64,000 nucleotides of DNA. Source: DATFQE01 sp963733845 (GTDB lineage: Bacteria > Actinomycetota > Thermoleophilia > Gaiellales > Gaiellaceae). Shown piece by piece: positions 35,360 through 44,501 of the stretch. The notes under the pieces were generated by a model, which saw only the letters and a list, made by a program, of their open reading frames with translations, did not search any database and was not told the origin of the DNA. Position numbers and translations under genes: made by a program. Location: NCBI GenBank assembly GCA_963733845.1, contig CAVTEM010000002.1, forward strand, positions 62,001 to 126,000, in the 5' to 3' direction. Each line of letters opens with the position of its first letter. Positions within the stretch are counted from its first letter, which is position 1.

Positions 35360-37456
35360 CTACTTCTTCCTGGCGCCCTTGCTGACGGTCAGGTTGACCT
35401 TCGTGTTGCGTGGGAGGTTCGCGCCCGGCCGCCTGCTCTGCGCGATCACGCGGCCCTTCTTGACTTTGCCGCTGAACGCGAGCTTGACCTTCCCGCCCAC
35501 GCAGCGCCTCGCCTTCAATGCGGCCTTGGCCTTCGGCACCGTCTTGCCCTTCACGTTCGGGACGATGCAGCGCACCGGCTTCGGCGTGGTCGGTGGTGGA
35601 GGCGGCGGGGCGGGAGGTGGCGGTGTCGCCGGCGGCGGTGGCAGAGGAGGAGGCGGCAGCGGAGGAGGCGGCAATGGAGGGGGCGGCGGCGCAACCTGCG
35701 AGCCTCCGGAGACGTCGAGGATGTACGGCCCCGTACCGCTGAAGGCGTCCACGTACAGCGTGTACGTGCCTGGGCTGGACAGCGTGGCCCCGAGCTCTTC
35801 TTGTCGCGAATTGATGTACCTCGAGGACGTGACGATGCTCCGCGACGAGTCGAGGAGGTAGAGGTCGAAGTCGGGATTCCCGCCGAACCAGTTCGTCATG
35901 ATCAGCGTCGCAGCGAGCGGAACGCTCGTGTCGGTCACGACGATCTGGTGCTCGGTGTCGGCGCCCGGCGCCGTGATCACGCCGCTAATGACCGCATGCG
36001 CCGGCACCAGAGGAGCCGCACCCAGTGCCGCGCCCGCCGCCTTGATCGCCGCAAACGCATCGAGCCTTCCCGCGCCGTAATCGATGTCCGGGCCGCTGGC
36101 ACTGAGGGCATCGTGCACGCCTCCCCGGCCCCAGTCGATCGCCGTCGACCGCAGGAGCGTCTTGATCTGAGCCGGGGTCAGCGCCGGGTTCTGGTCGAGC
36201 ATCAGTGCGACCACGCCCGCGACGAAAGGAGTCGCCATGCTCGTTCCGTTGAACGTGACATAGCCGTTGGTGGTGTTGGCATCCGCCGACGTGATGTGGA
36301 CGCCTGGCGCGACCAGATCGGGCTTGATCCGCCCGTCAGCCGTGGGACCGCGGCTCGAGCTGGCTGCCAGATTGAAGCCCTCGACCCAGGGCCGGGGACT
36401 ACCGGTCATGTCGTCGCGGAGATGAGGCACGCCGGTGTCGGCCATCGAGCCCACTGTGATGACGTTCTCCGCGACCCCAGGCGACCCGACGGTGCAGGTA
36501 CCCGGGCCGCTGTTGCCCGCGGCGATCAGCATGACGAGGCTGGCAGCGGCGACGTTCGCTGCCGCCGACTGCGAGTCGGTGCCGTTCCAGCAGCCGCTCG
36601 CCCCAAGGGAGAGGTTCACTGCCTCGATGCCGTACGCGGCCTTGTTGGCGACGGCCCACTGGATGCCGGCGATGACCTGCGCCGCGGTCCCGCTGCCGGT
36701 CGAGTCCAACACTTTGACCCCAACCAGCGCAGCACCGGGCGCCACGCCCTTGCCGGCCGGATTGCCCTCGCCGTCGCCGGCGATCGTCGCCGCGACATGG
36801 CTGCCGTGATCGTTGTCGTCGAAAGGCCCCGAACTGGTGCAAGTTCCGGGGGCCGGTGCGACGCAATTGACGAAGTGGAGCACCTTGTTGTCGTCGAGCT
36901 GCTCGTGTGCGGCATCGATGCCGGTGTCGATCACCGCCACCACTAGGTCGCCGGTCACATACGAACCCGGCGTCCCGGTATCCCCGTCGAGATTGGGAGC
37001 ATCGAGCCGCGCTCGCGTCACCCCGAAGGCCGCCTGCGCTGACTCGTTGTACGCATGGACGATCGCATTTCTCTCGATCGAGCGCACGACGGGATCACGG
37101 GCAAGCGCCTCGATCTGCGCCTTGGTCATGGTCGCAGCGAATCCGTCTACGATCGGTAGCCAGGCGTCGGTTGCGAAGCCGCCGACGGCCGCTTCCAAAC
37201 CATCGGCTCGCGCGTGGGTGAGATCCCCACGAACGCGCACGATGACGCTTGTCTGGTCGTCCGGTGCGAGTCTGCCGAGGTCGGCAGCAAGGTCGTCGAA
37301 GACGCCGTCTCCGTTGGCGTCAACCCGTTTGGCGAGGGCCTCGACCGAGACGGCAGCGGCTTCGAACCTCGGCTGATCGCCCGCTCCGCCGGCCCACGGA
37401 GAGAGCGCCAAGGCAAGCACAGCAAGCAGCGCCATGCCGAACAAGCCCCTCCCCAT
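35360..37456 (-). CDS. Secreted subtilisin-like protease with PPC and PASTA domains
   Basis: A 698-residue S8 protease. After a signal peptide (GMALLAVLALALSPWAGG) come an I9-like propeptide, the catalytic Asp in VVAVIDTGIDAAH, His in DDNDHGSHVAATIAG, oxyanion Asn in MLIAAGNSGPG and Ser in FNGTSMATPFVAG. A PPC-like beta domain follows (DFDLYLLDSSRSIV ... YTLYVDAF), then a long polyproline linker and one PASTA domain (CIVPNVKGKTVPKAKAALKA). PASTA domains bind peptidoglycan fragments, which suggests the protease is held at the cell wall. A small secreted protein is encoded 42 bases upstream on the same strand. Confidence 0.93.
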   Translation of the reverse strand: MGRGLFGMALLAVLALALSPWAGGAGDQPRFEAAAVSVEALAKRVDANGDGVFDDLAADLGRLAPDDQTSVIVRVRGDLTHARADGLEAAVGGFATDAWLPIVDGFAATMTKAQIEALARDPVVRSIERNAIVHAYNESAQAAFGVTRARLDAPNLDGDTGTPGSYVTGDLVVAVIDTGIDAAHEQLDDNKVLHFVNCVAPAPGTCTSSGPFDDNDHGSHVAATIAGDGEGNPAGKGVAPGAALVGVKVLDSTGSGTAAQVIAGIQWAVANKAAYGIEAVNLSLGASGCWNGTDSQSAAANVAAASLVMLIAAGNSGPGTCTVGSPGVAENVITVGSMADTGVPHLRDDMTGSPRPWVEGFNLAASSSRGPTADGRIKPDLVAPGVHITSADANTTNGYVTFNGTSMATPFVAGVVALMLDQNPALTPAQIKTLLRSTAIDWGRGGVHDALSASGPDIDYGAGRLDAFAAIKAAGAALGAAPLVPAHAVISGVITAPGADTEHQIVVTDTSVPLAATLIMTNWFGGNPDFDLYLLDSSRSIVTSSRYINSRQEELGATLSSPGTYTLYVDAFSGTGPYILDVSGGSQVAPPPPPLPPPPLPPPPLPPPPATPPPPAPPPPPPTTPKPVRCIVPNVKGKTVPKAKAALKARRCVGGKVKLAFSGKVKKGRVIAQSRRPGANLPRNTKVNLTVSKGARKK

Positions 37457-37498
37457 TTGCGGGTTATACCGCGCTCAAGCTGAAACGCGAAATCTGCT

Positions 37499-37681
37499 TT
37501 AGCGCAACGCCTCGATGTCGATCATGGAGATCGTGATCGGGGACGGCGCGACGTACGTCGGGGCCGGCGGCGCAGGCGCTGCCGGCGGCGAGTTCCTCTT
37601 TCCGGCCAGGGCCGTGGGCGCGACGGCTCCGGCGACGACGAGTGCGAGCAGGACAGTGGTTAGACGACGCGGCGGCCGCAT
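37499..37681 (-). CDS. Small secreted proline-rich protein
   Basis: A 60-residue precursor with a strong ribosome binding site (GAGGAGGAAGA before ATG 37681) and a clear signal peptide (MRPPRRLTTVLLALVVAGAV ... ALA). The mature part of about 33 residues is proline-rich and ends in ISMIDIEALR. No family known. It lies just upstream of the PASTA protease in the same direction and may be a substrate, inhibitor or signal for it; this is inference from position only. Confidence 0.7.
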   Translation of the reverse strand: MRPPRRLTTVLLALVVAGAVAPTALAGKRNSPPAAPAPPAPTYVAPSPITISMIDIEALR

Positions 37682-37743
37682 TCTTCCTCCTCAGGTCGAC
37701 GATCGACGATAGAGCGCTTTATATCGTGCGCGCCGGGCTGCTG

Positions 37744-39573
37744 CTAGCGGGAGGCACGGCGCAGCGTGACCTTGACCTTCGCGCCCGAAGCGAGCCGTTT
37801 CCCAGCCCGTGGGTTCTGCGTCGCGACCCGGCCCTTCCGGGCTCCGCGCACGGCCCCGAGCGAGCAGTTCGACTTGGCCAGCAGCCGCCGCGCCTGGGCG
37901 ATCGAGCGGCCGCGGAGCTTCGGCACGACGCAGGAGACGACCACTGCCTTGCGCGGCAGCGCCACCGGAGCGTCGCCGAGCAGGAGCTTGCCGAGGCCGA
38001 AGAGCTCGTCTGGGCCGGGAACGCCTAGGTCGAGCGCGCGCGAGGACAGGAACGCGCGCAGGGCAACGGCGTCGAAGTTCGGATGAGCCTGCTTGACGAG
38101 TGCCGCCGCCCCGGCCACGTGCGGAGCCGCTGCGGACGTGCCGGCGAAGCCGGAGCCCGCGCAGGCCTTGAAGCCGCCGTAGGTGGCCGACGAGACGTTC
38201 GCGGGCGCGACGAGGTCCGGCTTGACGCGGCCGTCGATGGTCGGGCCGCGAGAGCTGTAGGCCTCGAACGTGTCCCCGAGCCAGCAGACAGCACCGACCG
38301 CGAGGACCGCGGGCGACGAAGCCGGCTCGGTGACGCTGCCCTCCGCGACCTGGTGCTCGAAGTCGGGGCCGGGCGAGATGAACAGATCGAGCCGCGGCGA
38401 GCTCGTGCCGCTGATGCGCACGATCTCGATCGCGTACGGATACTCGGCCCCGGGGTTCGAGAAGCAGAGCTGCTCGGTCGGCGGCTGCGTGCCGGTCTGC
38501 GCGTTGCGGGAGGAGGCGACGATCGCGCCTCGGTTGTCGCTGACGCTCGCGTCGGCCCGAACCAGGTGCAGGTCGTAATCGCTCGCCGACGCCGGCCACT
38601 CGTCCCACTTGAGTCTGATGCAGCCGCCCTCGTACCGGCCGAGCACGATCGTGTTGCCCTCGTCGCCCGGAGCGAACTCGTGCCAGCCGTCCGCGTCGGC
38701 GTCGGTGAACGCGCCGCTCCAGTGCTGCCGGCCCCGGTTCCCGGCCGAGTTGACCCACAGGATCCCGGCCGCCGCCGCCCGCGCAACGATCGCGTCCGGT
38801 GTCGTCGGGCCCCCGCTCCCGTCGCCCCGCCCGGTGTTGAACCAGCTGACCGAGTGGTTCACGACCGCGATCCCGTGGGCGCGTGCGTACGCCGCTGCCT
38901 TCGCGAGCCCGACGAGCGTGTCGACGCAGATCAGGTGCAGCTGCGCCCCAGGGGCCATCTCGTGGACGATCTCCGCCACCGCAGTGCCGTGCTCGACTGC
39001 CATCGGGCCGTCGTAGCCGCCTTTCGAGCAGAGGTTGAGCCGCTTGAGCGAGCTCGGCAGCTCGCCCTCCGCCTGGCGCCGGGAGAGGCCGCCGAAGCCG
39101 CCGTCGATCACCGCAACCTTGACGCCGCGCCCCGTGTAGCCGGCTTCGTGCCAGCCGGCGGCCGCGGTCACCGCGACACCCTGGCCGCCGATGCCGTCCA
39201 GCTCAGGCCTGAGCGGCTCGCGGGCGAACCGCACTGCCTTGCTGGCTCCGAGCGCCCCGAGGCCGCTCGCGGGCACCCTCGCCTCGAGCAGGCGCCCGAA
39301 GGAGCGCTGGACGTGCCCTCCGGCCGCGCGCACCGCCGCGCGGGCCGCAGCCGGATCACTCGCCTCGATCTCGACGGCCAGCACGCCACGCACCCCATGC
39401 TGACGCGCGAGGCTCGACGACAGGCGCGGCCGCTTGGGCCACGCGAGCACGATCCTCGGCGCCTGCTCGACCCGAAGCGACCGCTCGGACGCGGCGCCCG
39501 ACGGGCTCACCGCGACGATGAGCGCGCAGATGCCAACAAGCAGCAGCACCGCGCGGCCCAGCCGACCCCCCAC
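37744..39573 (-). CDS. Secreted subtilisin-like protease with PASTA tail (second)
   Basis: A 609-residue S8-family protein starting at GTG 39573, six bases after AAGGAG. After a signal peptide it has Asp in VAVIDGGFGGLS, His in AVEHGTAVAEIVHEM, Asn in WVNSAGNRGRQHW and Ser in GFAGTSAAAPHVAG. The Asp motif is IDGGF rather than the usual DTG and the His motif lacks the second usual Gly, so it belongs to a divergent S8 subgroup. A beta-rich domain is inserted between Asn and Ser. The C-terminus holds a PASTA-like domain (VPKLRGRSIAQARRLLA) and would hold it at the wall. It is not a close copy of the neighbouring protease. Confidence 0.88.
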   Translation of the reverse strand: MGGRLGRAVLLLVGICALIVAVSPSGAASERSLRVEQAPRIVLAWPKRPRLSSSLARQHGVRGVLAVEIEASDPAAARAAVRAAGGHVQRSFGRLLEARVPASGLGALGASKAVRFAREPLRPELDGIGGQGVAVTAAAGWHEAGYTGRGVKVAVIDGGFGGLSRRQAEGELPSSLKRLNLCSKGGYDGPMAVEHGTAVAEIVHEMAPGAQLHLICVDTLVGLAKAAAYARAHGIAVVNHSVSWFNTGRGDGSGGPTTPDAIVARAAAAGILWVNSAGNRGRQHWSGAFTDADADGWHEFAPGDEGNTIVLGRYEGGCIRLKWDEWPASASDYDLHLVRADASVSDNRGAIVASSRNAQTGTQPPTEQLCFSNPGAEYPYAIEIVRISGTSSPRLDLFISPGPDFEHQVAEGSVTEPASSPAVLAVGAVCWLGDTFEAYSSRGPTIDGRVKPDLVAPANVSSATYGGFKACAGSGFAGTSAAAPHVAGAAALVKQAHPNFDAVALRAFLSSRALDLGVPGPDELFGLGKLLLGDAPVALPRKAVVVSCVVPKLRGRSIAQARRLLAKSNCSLGAVRGARKGRVATQNPRAGKRLASGAKVKVTLRRASR

Positions 39574-39647
39574 TCCACTCCTTCCCTAACCGAACCTGCC
39601 CCTGGGTCAAGAGATAGCGCAGTCGGCGTCCCCCTACAAGGGGATTC

Positions 39648-39746
39648 TCAGCGCTTGGGCCTAGGACCCTTGCTCAGCGTCACCGGGACCTTCATGCCGC
39701 TCGCCAGCCTGGCTCCCGCGCGCTTGCCCTGCTTCACGATCCGGCC
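39648..39746 (-). pseudogene. Orphan PASTA-domain tail fragment
   Basis: On the minus strand 32 codons read GRIVKQGKRAGARLASGMKV and on to a stop, closely matching the last part of the PASTA tail of the protease just downstream (GRVATQNPRAGKRLASGAKV). A stop codon directly precedes it and there is no start, so it cannot be made as it stands. It is probably a relic of a duplicated PASTA domain or of a lost protease gene. Confidence 0.75.
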
Positions 39747-39750
39747 CTAG

Positions 39751-40542
39751 TTAGAAACGCGCGCCGCGTAAAGCGGTCGCACAGAGGTGCTCGTCGGGTT
39801 GCGCCGGGATCCGCGGAATCACCGCAAGGAGCAGCTCACGGAGCTGCGCGTTGTTCGCGTTGAAGACCGTCACGACCGTCTCGTGCGAGACCGGCTCGTC
39901 GTCCTCGACGCCGACGTCGTGGTCGGTGATCATCGAGATGTTCGCGTAGCAGAGCTCGAGCTCTCGGGCCAACCAGCCTTCGGGGTACGCGGTCATGTTG
40001 ACCACCTGCCAGCCTTGGCTCTGGAACCACTGCGACTCGGCGCGCGTCGAGAAGCGCGGGCCCTGAATCGTGACGACGGTGCCCCCGTCGCGGGCGGCGA
40101 TCCCGAGCTCGGCCGCAGCCTCGAGCAGCAGTGCTCGCAGGTCCGGGCAGTACGGGTCGGCCGCGGACACGTGCGTCGTCTCCGGGCCATCGTAGAACGT
40201 GTCCTCGCGGCCGCGCGTCCGGTCGACGAACTGGTCGCAGACCACGAACTCCCCGAGCGCGAGCTCGCTCGTGAGCGCTCCTGAGGCGTTCGGGCCGATG
40301 ATCCGGCGCACGCCCAGCTCGCGCATCGCCCAGACGTTGGCCCGGTAGGGGATGCGGTGCGGCGGGAGCTCGTGATGCACGCCGTGGCGCGGCAGGAAGG
40401 CGACCCTCGTCCCGCCGATCTCGCCGATCGTGAGCGGCGCCGACGGCTTGCCGTACGGCGTCTCCAGCTCGACGGTCTCGACGTCTTCGAGGAACGAGTA
40501 GAAGCCCGAGCCTCCGAAGACGCCGACCTCAGCCCTCGCCAT
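39751..40542 (-). CDS. mtnP: S-methyl-5'-thioadenosine phosphorylase
   Basis: A 263-residue PNP-family enzyme that splits methylthioadenosine to adenine and methylthioribose-1-phosphate in methionine salvage. Motifs: GVFGGSGFYSF at the start (phosphate site), PRHGVHHELPPHRIPYRAN, IGPNASGALTSE, TIQGPRFSTRAES and VVNMTAYPEGWLARE, the purine and ribose contacts. Asp in ITDHDVG fits the adenine-type specificity pocket, so MTAP rather than guanosine/inosine phosphorylase is favoured, though bifunctional enzymes exist. ATG 40542 overlaps the DUF1844 gene by 14 bases. Confidence 0.9.
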   Translation of the reverse strand: MARAEVGVFGGSGFYSFLEDVETVELETPYGKPSAPLTIGEIGGTRVAFLPRHGVHHELPPHRIPYRANVWAMRELGVRRIIGPNASGALTSELALGEFVVCDQFVDRTRGREDTFYDGPETTHVSAADPYCPDLRALLLEAAAELGIAARDGGTVVTIQGPRFSTRAESQWFQSQGWQVVNMTAYPEGWLARELELCYANISMITDHDVGVEDDEPVSHETVVTVFNANNAQLRELLLAVIPRIPAQPDEHLCATALRGARF

Positions 40543-40879
40543 CGCCCTCCGGCTTCGGGGCGTCGGCCTCGCCGACGGCGCTCGCGTAGGCGAGCTGCAT
40601 GTTCGCCACCATCTGCTCCAGGTCGCGCTTCACCTCGCCCGGCATCGCCTCGGCGAGCACGGGGAGCAGCGCGCGCAGGGCCTCGATCGACAGCTTCGCC
40701 TGCTCGAGGTCGCGATCCGTCGAGGAGAGCTTGTGCCAGCCGAGCGACGAGACCGTGTAGACGGTCTGCAGGAGCACGTCCGAGACCTTCAGGTCGCGGA
40801 GCTGCTCCTCGACCTGGCGCAGGAGGTCCTCGTCGGGCTCGCTTCCCTGCTCGGGCTGTTGCTCCTCGCCCTCAGCCAC
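40529..40879 (-). CDS. DUF1844 domain protein
   Basis: A 116-residue cytosolic protein with the DUF1844 pattern: LKVSDVLLQTVYTVSSLGW then DLEQAKLSIEALRALLPVL and a helical tail. Both ends are acidic and low in complexity. Function is unknown in the family. GTG 40879 overlaps the GCS2 gene end by eight bases, and its own stop lies inside the next gene. Confidence 0.85.
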   Translation of the reverse strand: MAEGEEQQPEQGSEPDEDLLRQVEEQLRDLKVSDVLLQTVYTVSSLGWHKLSSTDRDLEQAKLSIEALRALLPVLAEAMPGEVKRDLEQMVANMQLAYASAVGEADAPKPEGDGEG

Positions 40880-42028
40880 CGACGGGCTCCCGCTCGCGCA
40901 CCAGCTGCTCCGCGTAGACCTCGGCGAACGACGCGCCTTCGGCCCTGCGGGCGATCTGGCGCTCCGACGCATTCGCGGTGGGGACGGCCAGGTACGGCGT
41001 GATGCCGAGCTCGTCCGCCACCGGCAGACGTCCACTCGATCAGCTGCTCGATCGCGGCGCGCGCCGGCCGCACGTCGTACGTCCGCAGGTCGAGCAGCTC
41101 GCCGGCGAGGCCCCAGCGAATCGCACGCCACATGTTCTCCTCGATCATCCGCGGCGGCGGCTGCGGCAGCGGCTCGCCCTCGTCGATCGCGCGGGCGATC
41201 CGCGCCGTGAGCGCGTACATCAGCGCGGCGAGGCCGATCGCATCGCCGGTGTCGGGCTGCCCGTCGCAGATGCGGATCTCGACGGTCGGGAAGCCGAGGT
41301 GCGGCCGCACGCTCCACCAGAGCTGTGTGTGCTCGGTGATCGAGCCCGTGCGGTAGAGCGTGAGCACGTAGTCCTCGAAGGTCGCCCAGTCGCCGTAGGG
41401 GTCGGGGACCCCGCAGCGGGGGAACATGCGCGTGAAGATCTCCGTCCTCGCGGAGTGGAGGCCGGTGTCGACGCCTTCGACGAAGGGCGAGCTGGCCGAG
41501 AGCGCGAGCAGGTCGGGCAGAAAGGGGCGCAGGCCGTCGTTCACCTGCACCGCGCGGTCGGCGCCGTGGATCGCCACGTGCAGGTGCTGGCCGAAGCTGT
41601 TGTTGCGCCACACGACGTAGCGCAGCAGCTCGTCGTTCCGGCGGTAGTGCGGCGTGTCGATGATCCGCTGCTCCTGCCACGGGCTCCACGGGTGCGTCCC
41701 GGTGGCGCAGAGCGCGACGCCGAGCCGGTCGGCCACGAGCAGCGAGCTGGGCCCGGCGCTCCGGCACGCGGGCCGCGACCTCGGCGAACGTCTCGCACCG
41801 GCCGGTGCGCACCTCGACCTCGGAGGCGATCAGCTCGCCGACGAGGTGCTCCTCGAGCTCCGTCCCCTGCGCGGCCGCCTGGAGGTCCTCGAAGCGGTTG
41901 GTCAGCGAGAGCGTCTCCGGGTCGAGGATCGCGAACTCCTCCTCGACCGCGAGCGTCAGATCCTGCGTCGAGTCGAACGCCTCGCGGGCGTTGCGGAGCA
42001 GCTCTTCGGCGGGAAGCTCGTGGCCCAT
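40872..42028 (-). CDS. Glutamate-cysteine ligase family 2 (YbdK/GCS2), two frame changes
   Basis: Carboxylate-amine ligase of the GCS2 family. It starts at ATG 42028 with LTLAVEEEFAILDPETLSL, the glutamate-binding EEEF motif. The frame changes near 41760 and continues through GVALCATGTHPWSPW, YVVWRNNSFGQHLHVAIHGA and HTQLWWSVRPHLGFPTVEIR, then near 41030 changes again to DELGITPYLAVPTANASE and ends EREPVGG. The joined protein of about 385 residues is full length. Relatives make gamma-glutamylcysteine or other gamma-glutamyl amides; as actinobacteria mainly use mycothiol, the acceptor is uncertain. Sits in an overlapping gene string with DUF1844 and mtnP. Confidence 0.85.
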
Positions 42029-42041
42029 GCGACGGAGAAGG

Positions 42042-43295
42042 CTACGCGAACGGCGCAAGCAGGCGTTCTGCGACGCCCGCCCAGCTCCAGCGCTCGACGA
42101 CGGCCTGGCGGGCCGCGCGACGGAGCCGGTCGCGCTCGGGTTCGGGGAGCGAGAGCAGGGCGTCCAGCTTGCGGCGCAGGTCGGCTGCGTCACCGGTGGC
42201 GAAGCTCGTGAGCTGGCGGTGCTCGGGCGGGTACTCCTCCTCGAGCCCCGCGGCGATCTCGGCCAGGCCCGAGTGCCGTGCAACGAGCGGGAGCGACCCG
42301 GCGGCGGCCGCCTCGGCGGCCACCATGCCGAACGCCTCCGGGAAGATGGAGGGTACGACGGTGACGTCCGCCAGCGGGATCAGGTGGACGAGATGCCGGT
42401 GCTCGAGCGGGCCCGTGAACACAGGACGCGTAGCGTGCCCGGCCGAGAGCTGCTCGAGCTCCTCGCGGTAGTCGCCGAAACCGACGACCAGCAACCGCGC
42501 GTCCAGGTCACGTGTCGCCTCCAGCAGCACGTGGACGCCCTTGTTCAGGAGCAGCTTGCCGAAGTAGAGGACGGTCGGACGGTCGTCTGCGAAGAACGCC
42601 GCCAGGCGCTCGGCGTTGCCCTCGTCCGGGAGCCGCTCGTTGCCGTTGCCCGGGTTGGGCGGGTCGGCTGCGGCCTCGGCGACCAGGTCGCGCAGTGCGT
42701 CCTCGCGAGGCTGGGGCTTGAAGTCGTCCACGTCCACGCCCGGAGGCACCTCGTGCACGCGCTCGACGTGGCCGACGACCTCCTCGAGCACGGTGCGGAT
42801 GTGCTCGGAGCCCACGAACACGGCGTCGGCGCCTGCGAGGGACTCCCTCCCCCACCGCTCCAGCTCGGCGTTGCCGCGCATCGAGTACTCGAGCTCGGAG
42901 CCGTGCGCCTTGACCGCGAAGCGTGCTCCGGCGGCGGCGCCGACCGGCGCGCCGAGCAGGACGTGGTTGGCGAAGACGAGATCGGCGGGAAGCTCGCCGC
43001 GAACGGCGGCCGCGTTGGCCTCGACGTAGCGCCGCTTCTCCTCCTCCGTCCACTCCTGCAGCAGCTTCGGCTCGAGTCCGCTGTAGCGGTCGAGCACGAA
43101 GACGGGCAGCAACCGCCCCGGGAGCTCCGGCCGTACGACGCGCGCTCCGCCGAGGTCGTGTTGCTCCGGATGCTGCTCCTGGCAGATGACGACCACCTCG
43201 TGGCCCGCCCGCGACCACTCGCGCACGAGCGCGCGCGTGTAGATGTTCGAGCCGGTGCCCGAGAGCAGGTAGCCGTGCCAGACAACGATCTTCAT
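42042..43295 (-). CDS. Glycosyltransferase family 4
   Basis: A 417-residue GT-B enzyme. The N-terminal half starts KIVVWHGYLLSGTGSNIYTR with the Gly-rich loop for the acceptor. The C-terminal half has VLYFGKLLLNKGVHVLLEA, VVGFGDYREELEQL and the E-x7-E type motif PSIFPEAFGMVAAEAAAAG that binds the sugar nucleotide. No membrane segments, so it works in the cytoplasm or at the inner membrane face. Sugar and acceptor are unknown. It precedes the GCS2 gene by 13 bases. Confidence 0.9.
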   Translation of the reverse strand: MKIVVWHGYLLSGTGSNIYTRALVREWSRAGHEVVVICQEQHPEQHDLGGARVVRPELPGRLLPVFVLDRYSGLEPKLLQEWTEEEKRRYVEANAAAVRGELPADLVFANHVLLGAPVGAAAGARFAVKAHGSELEYSMRGNAELERWGRESLAGADAVFVGSEHIRTVLEEVVGHVERVHEVPPGVDVDDFKPQPREDALRDLVAEAAADPPNPGNGNERLPDEGNAERLAAFFADDRPTVLYFGKLLLNKGVHVLLEATRDLDARLLVVGFGDYREELEQLSAGHATRPVFTGPLEHRHLVHLIPLADVTVVPSIFPEAFGMVAAEAAAAGSLPLVARHSGLAEIAAGLEEEYPPEHRQLTSFATGDAADLRRKLDALLSLPEPERDRLRRAARQAVVERWSWAGVAERLLAPFA

Positions 43296-43422
43296 CCGTA
43301 TGAGTGAGGACTACGGCCCGCTCGCTGCCGATGGCCCGCTTCACAGGCGCGCGCCCGCGGCCTGCGGCCATCTGATCGCGGGAGTGAGTGCTGAAGATAC
43401 TGAAGTTGACGGTGTCGTTTTC

Positions 43423-43458
43423 GGACAGGTCCAGGGGCCAGAGCCCCGGACGTGTCCG
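43423..43458. repeat. Palindromic dispersed repeat, copy 1
   Basis: Inner stem GGGGC / GCCCC with loop CAGA, and outer arms GGACAGGTCC and GGACGTGTCC. It belongs to the GGACATG-armed repeat family seen at several places between 43 and 62 kb. It lies in the gap between rex and the glycosyltransferase, about 50 bases from copy 2. Confidence 0.75.
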
Positions 43459-43504
43459 CGGCCGCGCGCGAGCGCGCCAACCAAGCCGCCTCCTGTCCCT
43501 TCGC

Positions 43505-43538
43505 GACATGTCCAGGGGTCTGACCCCCTGACATGGCC
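43505..43538. repeat. Palindromic dispersed repeat, copy 2
   Basis: Contains the core hairpin AGGGGTCTGACCCCCT with arms GACATGTCC and GACATGGCC. It ends two bases before the rex stop codon and may also serve as a transcription stop or mRNA end for rex. Confidence 0.8.
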
Positions 43539-43540
43539 GT

Positions 43541-44191
43541 TTAGGTCAGGTGGAAGTAGAGCGCGTAGAGCAGCTCGACGGCCGGGTTCGACGTGTGGAC
43601 CTGGACGTCCGGCGGGACGTCGAGCAGCGCCTCGGAGTAGTTGAAGACGATCTTCACGCCGGCCTCGACAAGATCGTCGGCGGCCTGCTGGGCGCCGTCG
43701 GCCGGCACCGCGAGGACCCCGACGATGATGTTCTTGTCGCGCACCACGTCGCGCATGCGGCCGTAGTCCGAGACCTCGACGTTGCCGATCCCGCGGCCGA
43801 CCTTTTCGGGGTCCTTGTCCAAAACGGCCGCGATGTTGATCCCGTGCTCGGCGAAGATGGGCGAGCTCGCGATCGCCTGGCCGAGGCGGCCGGCGCCGAT
43901 CAGAGCGATGTTGTGCTGACCCTGCGTCCGCAGGATCTTGCGGATCTCGCCCAGCAGCCCGTCGATGTTGTAGCCCACCCCGCGCTTGCCGAACTTGCCG
44001 AACGCGGAGAGGTCGCGGCGGATCTGCGTGGCGTTGATGTTCGTGTAGTCCGAGATCTCCTGCGAGGAGATCCGCTCCTTGCCCATCTTCCGCGCCTGCG
44101 TCAGCACCTGCAGGTAGCGCGAGAGCCGCGCCGCCACGCCGACGGTCAGGCGGTCGTTGCTCGCGTTCTGAGGGGGAGCTTGTAACGCCAC
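43541..44191 (-). CDS. rex: Redox-sensing repressor Rex
   Basis: A 216-residue repressor that senses the NADH/NAD+ ratio. The N-terminal winged helix includes ISSQEISDYTNINATQIRRD followed by LSAFGKFGKRGVGYN, the hallmark Rex DNA-recognition region. The Rossmann part has ALIGAGRLGQAIA and the C-terminal swap helix ends NPAVELLYALYFHLT. GTG 44191 is the start. It controls respiration and fermentation genes in actinobacteria. Upstream lie a glutaredoxin-like gene and glutamate dehydrogenase, a redox-themed set. Confidence 0.95.
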   Translation of the reverse strand: MALQAPPQNASNDRLTVGVAARLSRYLQVLTQARKMGKERISSQEISDYTNINATQIRRDLSAFGKFGKRGVGYNIDGLLGEIRKILRTQGQHNIALIGAGRLGQAIASSPIFAEHGINIAAVLDKDPEKVGRGIGNVEVSDYGRMRDVVRDKNIIVGVLAVPADGAQQAADDLVEAGVKIVFNYSEALLDVPPDVQVHTSNPAVELLYALYFHLT

Positions 44192-44261
44192 AAGCCCATT
44201 GTGCCAACCTTCTCCAGAAACCGTCGCAGCCAGTCACAAACTGCCGGAATCCGCGTCGAGA

Positions 44262-44501
44262 TTGTGCCGCTTCCAGGCGACGCACCAGCGCGTCACGGTG
44301 GACGTGGTAGGTGAAGAGCCGCTCGCCGTCGAGCTCGACGACCGGAAGCCACTCGCGGTAGCGCGCCTCCAGGTCGGGATCGCCGCCGATGTCGACCTCG
44401 ACCAGCTCGAACGGATGCTCGGCGCGAACCTCCTCGAGCACCTCGCGAGCCCGCTCACAGAGGTGGCAGCCGGCGGCAGCGAAGAGCGTGACCCGAGCTA
44501 C
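44262..44501 (-). CDS. Glutaredoxin-like protein, ends unresolved
   Basis: A thioredoxin-fold small protein with the active site in TLFAAAGCHLCERAREVL, followed by HPFELVEVDIGGDPDLEAR and the cis-Pro region EWLPVVELDGERLFTYHV. It fits the glutaredoxin family commonly found beside rex in actinobacteria. No normal start codon is seen; the first in-frame codon after the glutamate dehydrogenase stop is GTA, at the place where a GTG overlap start would be expected. The frame has no stop until far into rex, so the end given (after LVRRLEAAQ) is approximate. Small sequence errors at both ends are likely. Confidence 0.65.

Noticed and set aside
44196..44275. Possible Rex operator upstream of rex (TTGTG and TCACAA-like halves)
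   Set aside because: Half-sites are present (ATTGTGCC, GTCACAAAC) but spacing and symmetry do not match the usual Rex site, and the region is coding for the glutaredoxin-like protein.
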